Shown: one piece after another, positions 54,688 through 64,000 of the stretch
Layout of the letters: every line of letters begins with the position of its first letter
Numbering within the stretch: the first letter of the stretch is position 1
Assembly: GCA_963693285.1 (NCBI GenBank)
Contig: OY848920.1
Span: 9,162,182 to 9,226,181, forward strand
DNA length: 64,000 nucleotides
Direction: 5' to 3'
Source: Xestospongia muta
Taxonomy: Eukaryota; Porifera; Demospongiae; Haplosclerida; Petrosiidae
The notes under the pieces: generated by a model
Told to the model about the DNA's origin: nothing
Database searches by the model: none
What the model saw: the letters and a program-made list of their open reading frames with translations, nothing else
Translations under genes and position numbers: made by a program

Positions 54688-54996
54688 ATGGCTACAAGAA
54701 ACCTATCTTACGAGGAGATTGTAGAAGAGAAACCAACACTTGATGAATTATGTGAACATATTCGTATTGGTAGTAAATGGTATCAGTTGGGAGTCCTGCT
54801 AAAACTAAATGATGTGAAGTTAGATGACATTCACAGACTAGCAGAAGATTCAACTTACAAAACATTAAAAATGTTTAAATTGTGGTTAGGTACCAACCCT
54901 CATGCTACGAGAAAGCACGTTTTGGATGTTTTGAGAAAGGAGGTTATTGAAGAAAACACTATTACACAAAAGTATGAGAAGATTAATGTCTTCTAG
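54688..54996 (+). CDS. small DEATH-domain protein, copy 4 (102 aa, tail lost)
   Basis: MATRNLSYEEIVEEKPTLDE through EKYEKINVF? region: the frame runs from ATG 54688 to TAG at 54994-54996, ending TQKYEKINVF. Like copy 3 it lacks the 5 bp that keep copy 2 in frame with its second exon (here about 55056-55191, still open). The DEATH core IGSKWYQLGVLLKLNDVKLD and FKLWLGTNPHATRKHVLDVL is unchanged. It could act as a DEATH-only protein. Confidence 0.6.
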   Translation: MATRNLSYEEIVEEKPTLDELCEHIRIGSKWYQLGVLLKLNDVKLDDIHRLAEDSTYKTLKMFKLWLGTNPHATRKHVLDVLRKEVIEENTITQKYEKINVF

Positions 54997-55843
54997 CTCT
55001 GCTGGTGAGTGAAAGATCTACAATATCTACTATAGTGTGTTATCTCTGTTACAGGAATTGATGTCCAACCTAATGAAACAAATAATACTCATCCAACCTA
55101 TATTGATACACTGTCACAAGGTGTGGCACTTGAGACTAGACTACCAGGCTCTTCTGTACTAGCAAATATAACAAAGGAGCTCCGTAATTAAAGCTAAATA
55201 GCCCGAGAATGAAGACAGTTGTGTTTATTTGAGACCTCCAATAGAGTCGTATAAGAGGATCTCCCTAGAAGAAAGGCTGGCAACACCAGACTAATGGTTC
55301 TACCATTCTACATCTTCACTATAAAACTGAATAGATATATCTCCATCTTCTCAAATATGTTCTACATCTATATAAAAACAGCATTATCATCATAGAATCA
55401 CAAAATGGCTTTCCAATACCTAAAACCTCTACAAGGTATGTATTTATAGTTTACATTTATATAAATGTAGGAACTTTATGTACTGGTCATGTAAATTCAT
55501 ATGTACTTCATTACAAGTTACCTTACTATTTATATTTAATAGTTTTCTTACATTTAAATGAGAGAGCATTAAAAAGACTAATTTCTGAGTAACTAACATC
55601 ACTAACATTTGAGAAAGACAGACTATCTTTGAGCTTGTCTGAGCTTAAAATATGACTGGCCCCTGAATAGCAGACAGTTAATTATTGTATTAATTAATTA
55701 TTATTGTATTAATTAATTATTAATTAATTATAATGTGATTATTATTTTGATAAAATATATAACATTATATAAAAATTGACTGTCACAAATACCAAATAGA
55801 AGATCATGTTAACTTGTTACATGTACTTATTCTCTCTGTCTAG

Positions 55844-57053
55844 ATACATACCTCCTACCAGTGATGACTCTGAGGACAATGCCTCAGTGACTTACAAACC
55901 ACTACAATGTATACCAACTAACCCAGTTCCATCCGAGTCCTCACCAACATCACCAAACCAGCTGGGTGGATTACCTGTCAATGTGAGTATGACAAATTTG
56001 GTGGCTGGCTCTCAGCATGCCAGGCACAGTCCTAGTCCTCTTATTAGATCTCCAAGTATACCAAAATATCCAATTTATGATTTCCTGACTCCTCGAGGTA
56101 CCAAGTGTGCCTTGGATAAAGAAGAACCAGGAGAGACCCCGACAACTAAAGAACTCAAAGAAACTAAAGAACCAGAAGATGAAGACAGCTATGTTTGTTT
56201 GAGACCTCCGATAGAGTCAGACAAGAGGACATCCCCAGATGGACAGGACAGTTCATTTTATTCTCACCCTGTCTTATCAGATGAAGTTCTTCATCATCAT
56301 TATGAATACCTTTCTCCTCTTAAAGATGAAGCAGCTGACAATGATAGTTATGAATCCTACGTCTATATGGTACCTAAAAAGGGTTATCCTCAGAGACCAC
56401 AAAATGTCTCTCCACTTCCTATAACCTCTACAACAAGGTATAGTATATGTACATTAATATTTAACTAACATCATATTTAATCAAGTGTATGAGTTCTACT
56501 AAAAGCACTGTCCTGCAAAGTCATTTTATTTATTATTTTTCTTTCATTTTTATCTCACAGAAGAGATGGACTTCATTTTCTTAATACTCCAATAAATCCT
56601 TATCTTCCTGGTAGATATAGTAGTCCTAACAGAAGTCCAAAAAAGGTACTTTAACAAAATATACCAAGTTATACCCTCTGTAGTGGACACTTTTAAACAA
56701 TAATTACTGGCATTTTTTCTTCTCTATTAGCTATTATATGTGATGTACCTGTCTGAGAGAACAATGTATCTAAACCAGTTGACAACACAAGAGCACCTAG
56801 GTCTATTTTAACACAGGTTAGTTGAAAAATAAAGTATTAAATCTCTAAACTACAATATCTCATATTAATGTAGTTTTAAATGAAACACAGTAGTAGTTAT
56901 AAATAATGAATTACTCTCTCTTCTCTCCAGTATTCAGAACCTAACCTAGGTGAAAAGAGAAATTTTCAGCTTGAAAAGTACCTTGATGATGAATTAGATA
57001 CAATTCGACAAGCTTTTCAAATTAGTCTCTCTCAAATTGAGAAGCGTTACTAA
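55844..57053 (+). pseudogene. tyrosine/proline-rich adaptor-like exons, copy 4 (least damaged)
   Basis: Exons 55844-56437, 56564-56645, 56731-56816, 56931-57053. The long exon is fully open: TYKPLQ, YPIYDFLTPRG, DSYVCLRPP, YEYLSPLKD, SYVYMVPKK. The last exon is open to TAA (SEPNLGEKRNFQLEKYLDDE ... SLSQIEKRY). In the third exon CGA to TGA at 56754 breaks the longer frame; the phase-0 frame that joins normally ends at TAA 56810. The YxxM tyrosine is kept, with a Val for Ala change after it. No start codon or 5' exon is assigned, so this may be a gene fragment or use a far upstream exon. Confidence 0.6.
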
Positions 57054-57559
57054 CATCAGTTAGCATCAATGTCTTCAAAGAATGATCTGCCAAGAACTAA
57101 AATTAACATTTTTATGTTTCATAAATGATTTTAATATAACCATTTAAACATATCGTGTTACATGTATTATTGTATTGTTGTATTTACTGTTAGTATGTAC
57201 AATGTATATAAATTATTTATTAAACTATGTTTGTTTCTACTAATACATTTACAACAGTTTACATGAACTACTGATAATATTGTATGTATTGTTTATAAAT
57301 CAGATAGGTCTGGAAATATAGCTAATATTAGAAATATAACCAATATAATGAGCTCCACCCAAAAACATTGACTGTTTGTTGTTCTAACACCAAATAAAAC
57401 TTGTTATGATGGTGAGAAAATTTAATATAATGTAATATACATAATGTGTCAAAGACCTCTTAAGAAGGTTCCTACCACACACCTCCTCCTCAGTGTACCT
57501 CAGTAAAGAAGATCTATAGTTCGTTAGATTCTATCTTACCTGCTCTCATAATAGTAACT
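57054..57559 (+). promoter_or_regulatory. short spacer and upstream region of DLR5
   Basis: Matches the spacers before DLR3 and DLR4 up to about 57474. A deletion of several hundred bases then joins GAAGGTTCCTA to CACACCTCCTCCTCAGTG. The CACCC box and AAATATCAC of the other upstream blocks are lost; the proximal CTCATAATAGTAACT before the ATG at 57560 is kept. Confidence 0.45.
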
Positions 57560-60500
57560 ATGGCTACAAAGGAACTGTCTCAAACTCAACATCTAGGTAA
57601 CATACAAGACCTGATATAAACTGTTAGTCATTTAATATCTTACTTCTCTCTATTTAGATATTTCAGATCTTTTGAAGAAGACTCCCACTGAACATGAAGT
57701 ACTCAATCTGTTAGCTGATATTAGTAACTTGTGGTACGAGATTGGGTTAAGTCTCAAAGTTCCTCGCAGTATTTTGGATGGTTTAAGACGTAGACAAGAT
57801 AGTGATGCCATCAAACTCTCTGAAGTCATTCATAGCTGGTTAACTACTACTGAGTCACATCTTGTTACCTGGGAAACAGTGATTGATGCCATCAAGGGTC
57901 CTATTGTTAATAATACCAAGAAAGCTAATGAAATACATCAACATTTAACTAAAGGTAAGTTGATGTAACATTTATTGATACAGTCAGTGAATATGTGTTT
58001 GTTCCTTAGTGAAGCTCCAAAGTTTTATTATTAGAGAGATGTCACAGTCTCTGATTAATCCTGTAAAAGTGTCCCAGCTCTTATTTAGTGAGAGATGTAT
58101 CAGTGAAGAAACACTTGATAAGATGGAGTCATTGAAAGACACTCAGGATGAGAAGAAGACAACTCTGTTATCTGCTATACATACAGCAATATCTTCAGAT
58201 CACAAGAAGTTGAAAATGTTAGCGACAGTACTGTCCAATTTTAAAGAGATGAAAACATTGTCTGAAAGAATTATCAGTGAATATGGTAAGAGGACTATTA
58301 AATAATTTATAATTAATACTTATTGTTAATAGGTCAAACATTTCCAGATGACCAGACAACATCAAGTACAGTTCAAGAGATAGCAATGACAGATCATAGT
58401 AGTCATCAATATCAAGCTGTTAGTGACTCAATGGAGGGTATAGAATCTGATCATACAATGGAGGACTTGGAATATCAGGTTGATAGCAACAATATTGTTC
58501 ATAAAATCAATGTTAATGTTATTGCTTAGCAATCTCATGAGATGACAGAGCTAAGTACATCAAACACAAGAAAACGACCACAAAAAGACCAAGAGATACC
58601 TGATGAGGTTTTAAAACCAAAAAAAAAGAAGCTTGATTTGGGAGCATCATCTGATTCTAATGGTAAATGAATAATAGTTGATATATACTTGGTGAATTTT
58701 GTTTCATAGAGCAAGCTTCTATGGCCAGTGACATTTTACGTTGTCATTATGGCACTCTCTCTCAATGTCTTAAATATCCTGTTAGGGTAGCACAGTTACT
58801 ACATAATGAGGGTGTTATTCCTAATGAAGTATTAGGAAATATACAGGATAAGCTATGTTCTCAATCTGAAGAAAATGCAATAGGTGTCCTATTACAAGCT
58901 GTACGTCATGCAGTACATACCAACTATCATAATCTGGAGGTCTTTGCTAGTGTACTGTTAAAACAAACTAGCAATGTACCATGTGGTAATGCTATCATAC
59001 AGGATTGTCGTGAGTACTGACATAGACTTTACTGTTGTTATATGTCTATTTTAATAGGTAAAGCATTTCCTGACTATGACATACAAGTAGAATATACTGA
59101 AAGTAGTGAAGGGAGTCAAACATTAGGTAATCCTTTGACCATTTCAAGTCAAGGTAAGTACTAGGATAGATTTTACCTCCATTTAAATTATTTTTAATGT
59201 ATAGATAAGGTCTTAAAACCTATTCCAATTCCTCGAAAGTTAGATTCTGAGTTTGGGTCAATCCGACAAGAATTTGGAATAGCCTTTAACAAAATCCGAG
59301 AAGAAATTAACCAAAGTTCTCCACCAATTCCTTTGGATGCATTGAAGTGCTTTTTTGCTGATAGTTATCCTCATCTCAAATCTAAAACAACTCATTCAAA
59401 GTCCATTGATGATGTCTTAAATGTTGTACGTGATCATTGTACACTGATCAATATCAATTGTCTTGAGGGAGTTGTGAAACGATTTAATATTGAACAAGCT
59501 AAGGAGATTATAAAAACATACAAAAGTTTCATTAAGTCCTTTTGCAAGAATAATATAGCTTCTTTTCTAGAAGAAACCTTCAAAGAAAGGAAAAGTCATT
59601 CTCTTCTCAAATGTGAGACAGCTGACTTTGTTTTAGACTGGGATCCTAAAGATTACACGTTAGAAGATATTAATGTTCTTCTTGCTGAGTCAGTTGAGGA
59701 GAATGTACAGATCCGTGTCATTAGAGAGGGCAACTCTATCATTGTCACCTGCTTTTTTCCACTCAGTCTAACCATGTCAATTATTGCCAGAGCTCAGGAG
59801 ACACTTGAATTGATGAAAGAGAAAGGATTACTTCAACTTACAGTTGGTCACTGTACCATTTATGATCATAGAAGAGACAAGGTAAGAGATGAGTAGTATT
59901 AAACAACAGTTACTACATGTGTTGTTTATTGATATATAGGAGGTTAGAGTTATTGTAGAAGAGAACACAAAGGAGTTGAGAAGTAGACTGGAACTAGAAC
60001 AAACCATGCGGAAAAAGATGACTTTGCAAATATCATCTATTGACAAGCGAAATAAAGGTATTTGTCCATGTAGTCAATAACCACTATTAAACTTTTTATT
60101 ATCTTATTGTGGGTGTGGTGTGTATATACTTGAAATTCCCTCTTAACTATATTCATGAGATTATGAATTTGATTTGTAGTTCTAATTTCCTAAATATAGT
60201 ACAACTGTTTATAACTCAATATTTTTACATAGAAATGAGACAAATGAAAGAAAAGGAAGTTGAAGATTTAACATCACAACTAAGAGATAGAGACAATGAA
60301 ATTGAGACATTAAAACAGAAGTTGAAAGGTAATTGATATTAATAAAATAGATTAATAATTTAATGGGATATTAAAGGAAACGCTAAAAAGAAAGAGACTA
60401 ACCCTATTAGAGTGGTTGGAGGAAACATTTTGTTACTCATTAATTTCACACTAGTATGAGAGTCTTGTGGGACAGTTTAAATATCAGACTATATACTTTA

Positions 60501-61943
60501 ACACTTAGTGTTTTAGGTTTATGAGGTAAAGATCATTATAAATATCCTAATATAGGACTGTCTCACTAGGTGCTACTTCCATACAATAGACATCAATGTG
60601 ATGTAGTCTGTGAGTAGAAAGGGTCTATATTGTATAACTTGTTTCTGACATCTGAATAATTTAACATCATTTTAAATCAAGGAAGATTTAATTAATACAT
60701 GTAACAATGACACACTCTGTATCATTTATTTGTTAGTACATTTGTAAATTCATTTTTAGTTACTGAGAAAGAGTCTGTTGAGAAACAAAGAAAAATAGAG
60801 AAACAACAGGAGATAACCACATCAATGACATTAGAACTACAAGAGAGCTCGAGAGATGAACAGATTGAGGAATTAAAGCAGAGTTTAAAAGGTCACTATT
60901 ACAGTATATACATGTGATATTATATTATAGTCTAGCGAGCTAGACCCTCCTCCTTTTTGTTAAGCTGATGGTCGGAGGAGGGTCTAGAAGCGAACTAGGC
61001 TTGCTGCCCCATTGGAATGTATGGAATGTGGGGCAGTACCGCAATGTTTACATAGTGGTTATAAACTGTTATTACAACTGCCACGTGAAGGGTTTCCTGG
61101 AGGGATTCCAAGTTGACGAAAATACCACTTTCCTACATTAGTGAAGTGCCTCATTCCATTCTTTTCATGGGTGTAGAGTCGATAGCGTGGCATTTTAGCT
61201 TCCAATATAGAAGGACAACAAACAAACAAAACAACTCATGGGTTCACGTGGCAGTTGTAATAACAGTTTATAACCACTATGTAAACATTGCGGTACTACC
61301 CCGCATTCCATACATTCCAATGGGGCAGTAAGCCTAGTTCGCTTCTAGACTCTCCTCCGCCCATCAGCTTATCAAAAAGGAGGAGGGTCTAGCTCGCTAG
61401 ACTAATTATATTATTGAGTGAGTGAATCTAAACAAATGAGAGTGTGGTCAGTTTATATAGCCTTATTACAGTGGGTGTAGTTATACTTGTAGTAATAAGA
61501 TTCATAGCTGACTGTATTGGATTAGTGATTGGTGTATCAGGTAATGATAAAACTCACTTTTGTGCACTTTATTATTGCTTTGTCTTCTGGAAAAACTTCC
61601 ACATATTAATGTATAATTAATCAATATAAAGATCATTATAAATATCCTAATATCAAATGATGAATCTAGCCCCACCCATCACTTATTTCAATTTTCACAA
61701 TTTATCAGTCATAGTGAAACTACAGGTAGTAGTATTCTATTAATTAAATTATATGTAATTACTGATGTACATAATTGCTTATGTAGAGACTGTACATATG
61801 TTGAAATATCAGTTAAGATTATACATTTTATTTTTATGTAGATTCAAAGTCTCCATTATTAAAACAGTTAAAAGAAAGGAGCTCATTAAAAACAGGTCAT
61901 GACATCTCCTTGTTATCTACTGGTCAACAACAAAGATATCAAA
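57560..61943 (+). CDS. DLR5: 5' part of DEATH/CARD-like/coiled-coil gene (LRR exon beyond window)
   Basis: Exons: 57560-57596, 57658-57954, 58010-58285, 58333-58478, 58530-58662, 58710-59009, 59058-59153, 59205-59881, 59940-60057, 60233-60328, 60760-60891, and probably 61842-61943. They join in frame. DEATH domain (LWYEIGLSLKVPRSILDGL, HSWLTTTESHLVTWETVIDA), two CARD-like domains, basic linker, conserved module and coils are all open. The conserved module is the most divergent of the copies in its first half (ALKCFFADSYPHLKSKTTHS). The coil uses the DLR3-type exon KESVEKQRKIEKQQ. The cysteine/serine exon is absent and 61842-61943 (SPLLKQLKERSSLKTGHDIS) is a divergent form of the acidic exon. 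A palindromic MITE sits in the intron after 60891. No LRR exon is reached before 64000. Confidence 0.75.
60928..61404. mobile_element. palindromic MITE (477 bp) in a DLR5 intron
   Basis: The ends TAGTCTAGCGAGCTAGACCC and complement are perfect. Inverted homology continues inward for about 170-180 bp on each side (AGGAGGGTCTAGAAGCGAAC, GCAGTACCGCAATGTTTACA, TAGTGGTTATAAACTGTTAT, GTTGTAATAACAG), leaving a short unique centre. Flanks repeat ATTATATTA, a likely 9-bp target duplication (AT-rich, so one base uncertain). The paralogous intron at 31040-31056 shows the empty site GATATTATATTATTGAGT. No real coding sequence inside. Confidence 0.92.
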
Positions 61944-63879
61944 GTAGGTTGAATTTAAAATTAGAGACCTTGTATGTGACATCATTGGTAAAGTTCCTCG
62001 TATGATCAATATCATGGCTTGTCTTTATGATAACCCTCCCACACATTGGGAAAGGGTCAGTCTCTATAATGATATCCATTTTAACGTTTTAACTTGATAA
62101 AATGATTTATTGAGCCACAATTACTAAAACCTATAGTAGGTTTGTTCACATAACATCTCTCCTAATATATCATACCCTCCATTTGATAAAGTACAAAGTG
62201 TCTATTAATGATCACATTAGAATTTGAAACTGAAACGTATCGTACATTTTAGTATGTGACCTTCTTGTACCTAAAATTGTCATCATCTGTTATGTTATGT
62301 GGGTGTGTCCACATAGATCTGTTTCCTGTATTAATTATGGTACATACACATGTAGAAGTTTAAAATATCAACAAAATATTTTAGACATCATACCTCATAG
62401 TCTTGTCCCAAGACTACCATGTTCACTGACCAAGATATCTTTTTGCTTTATGGACATAGCAGTCTAAGAATGAGACTAAAGACATTTTAGCAAAATCACA
62501 TGACTACCTTTTGCTCAGGGCACATGGCAGTCTTAAGATGAGACTACATACCACAAACACACTATAGTCCAACCCTGTATACTTATAGTGAGCTGTGAGT
62601 TATGTCACAACCAATAATGTAATCAAACTCCCAGACTTGATCATAGCATACATATTATATCTGTAATATAATTCTACTTTAACTAAGTTATCTAAAGATA
62701 GCTACCAGTTCACAATGTTTGTAATGACATGTTTATAATAATATTGTAAGTGTTTCTTGTTATGTTATGAACACTTCAAACAACAATCAGTTAAGTCCCT
62801 TAATATAACACTATTGTAGTCTAGGATACTAGCCCCTCCTACTTTTGACAGTCTGCTATACAAGATCCATTGTTTACAGTGTATGTCAACATTAATAATG
62901 TACTTTCTCTCACAGTCTATTATGATAAGTTAATACTTGAGGTATTAGTGTATACATAATATGATAACAATATTATGGGTGGAGTCAATATAAACTATTA
63001 CAGTTTAAAACAAGACTGTCTCAACTAGTACCATAGAACATAATGATCATGAGATATTACTTGTTTGCAAATAAGGAATTTAATATTATGTAAACCTTGG
63101 TTAATTATATATTATATGTTAATATTAAAAAGGTAACATAATCAACCCAACCCCTTTTTCTCGAGTTGGTTTGTGAGACTACAACATAATGTTTTTATTG
63201 AGTTAAATCAACATGACTAAATGAAAGTAATTGTAACACAATAAAACAAGAAAGGACAAAGAATTCAAATATTTCAGAATGAAACATCTAATGATGTTTG
63301 TTTGTAGATCCAGCACTTTTTTTAATCAAAGGAGTTTTCAGCCACACCCACTATAAAAACAATGTGGTTTGTCAGGTACAAGTTCAATAGACTGTGGTTT
63401 ACCAGGAATGTTAGTGTAAGAGATAGCTGTACTCTTCTTCCTCTCTAAGCAAAGTGGCTGGCCTTACCAGACTATTTGTTACTATAATTACAATAAATTC
63501 ACAAATAAAACGATTTAACATATCAAGGAAAGAGTCAAATTAACTGATAACTCATCTTATCTGTAATTACTTCTACTTTGTTTATATCTATTAACATGTA
63601 CTGCTCAGTATAGCTACTGTACTTAACCACACCCACCAAACATTTTTGTGATGACAGAGCATTCCTATGTACAACATTAGTAGGTAGAGAGATACATAAT
63701 TTCCTCATGTAACAAACATATCAACACAATTCTGAACTCAGTGAAATAGAATACAATAATGTTATGTTTAGTTGTTAGATCAACATCAAAATTGACTCAG
63801 AAACACATTTTTAAACATTTTGTGGCCCAAAGCAGAAATCTAGCCACACTCTTTTATTAATATTAATAAACTGTTATAC
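61944..63879 (+). other. intron of DLR5, open at the window end
   Basis: Matches the introns before the LRR exons of DLR1-3, including the block that DLR1 lacks and the DPAL candidate terminal exon near 63309. CACCC/GGGTGGAGTC boxes recur. No certain exon. Confidence 0.5.
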
Positions 63880-64000
63880 TCTGAGTTGAGCCCTTCCTTA
63901 AAAAAAGTGTTTTATCCATGAAATGTAAGGTGAGGTATTTTATTACCTACTCTATGCACTTAGCACTGAAGTACATTTTAATGTAATTCATTACTTGTTC
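63880..64000. mobile_element. start of a second copy of the transposon seen at 36289
   Basis: At CTCTGAGTTGAGCCCTTCCT the sequence leaves the intron homology. From about 63921 it matches the unit-3 insertion (GAATGTAAGGTGAAGTATTT against GAAATGTAAGGTGAGGTATT, then a shared TTTTAAT...TTCAT region). CTGAGTTGAGCC complements the right end of the other copy. The element is cut by the window end. Confidence 0.6.

Overview
The window looks like AT-rich, intron-rich genomic DNA from an early-branching animal, most probably a demosponge such as Amphimedon queenslandica. This is inferred from gene content: multi-exon genes with short phase-1 introns, many DEATH-fold exons, NLR-type leucine-rich repeats and a ROS1/Sevenless-like tyrosine kinase. 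No bacterial, organellar, rRNA, tRNA or CRISPR feature was seen. Translations, exon ends and splice phases were worked out by hand.

The window is a tandem array of a segmental unit of about 12 to 18 kb. A full unit holds three gene types. (1) On the + strand, a large gene called DLR here: DEATH domain, two CARD-like death-fold domains, a conserved alpha/beta module, coiled-coil exons, an acidic linker and one long LRR exon. (2) On the - strand, convergent with DLR, a ROS1/Sevenless-like receptor kinase: ectodomain propeller fragment, transmembrane segment, kinase and basic tail. (3) On the + strand, divergent from the kinase, a small DEATH-domain gene followed by tyrosine/proline-rich exons that resemble a phosphotyrosine adaptor.

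Layout: DLR1 3' end 53-4957; kinase copy 1 5130-7370; a unique chimeric block 7371-10575 (fragment of an unrelated - strand gene, decayed hAT element with a nested TIR element, and an orphan 3' gene end); DLR2 11098-19160; kinase 2 21122-23981; DEATH/tyrosine genes 24370-26700; DLR3 27754-36021; kinase 3 38719-41684; DEATH/tyrosine genes 42093-44469; DLR4 45374-50187; kinase 4 51405-54275; DEATH/tyrosine genes 54688-57053; DLR5 5' part from 57560 to at least 61943. A 477-bp palindromic MITE lies in a DLR5 intron, and the window ends inside a second copy of a DNA transposon that is also present downstream of DLR3.

Main result: the DLR genes splice into open frames (about 1110, 1234 and 937 codons for copies 2, 3 and 4), while every kinase copy and every tyrosine-tail copy has at least one stop, frameshift or deletion. 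In the LRR exon the four copies are almost identical except at the exposed positions around the beta-strand leucines of nearly every repeat, where residues and even all three codon bases differ. That is the pattern expected of a diversifying recognition surface. The array is therefore best read as an expanding family of NACHT-less, DEATH/coiled-coil/LRR putative immune sensors that carries decaying signalling genes along in each duplicated unit. How the encoded proteins work together (LRR sensing, coil-driven oligomerisation, death-fold signalling, possible link to tyrosine-kinase signalling) is inference.
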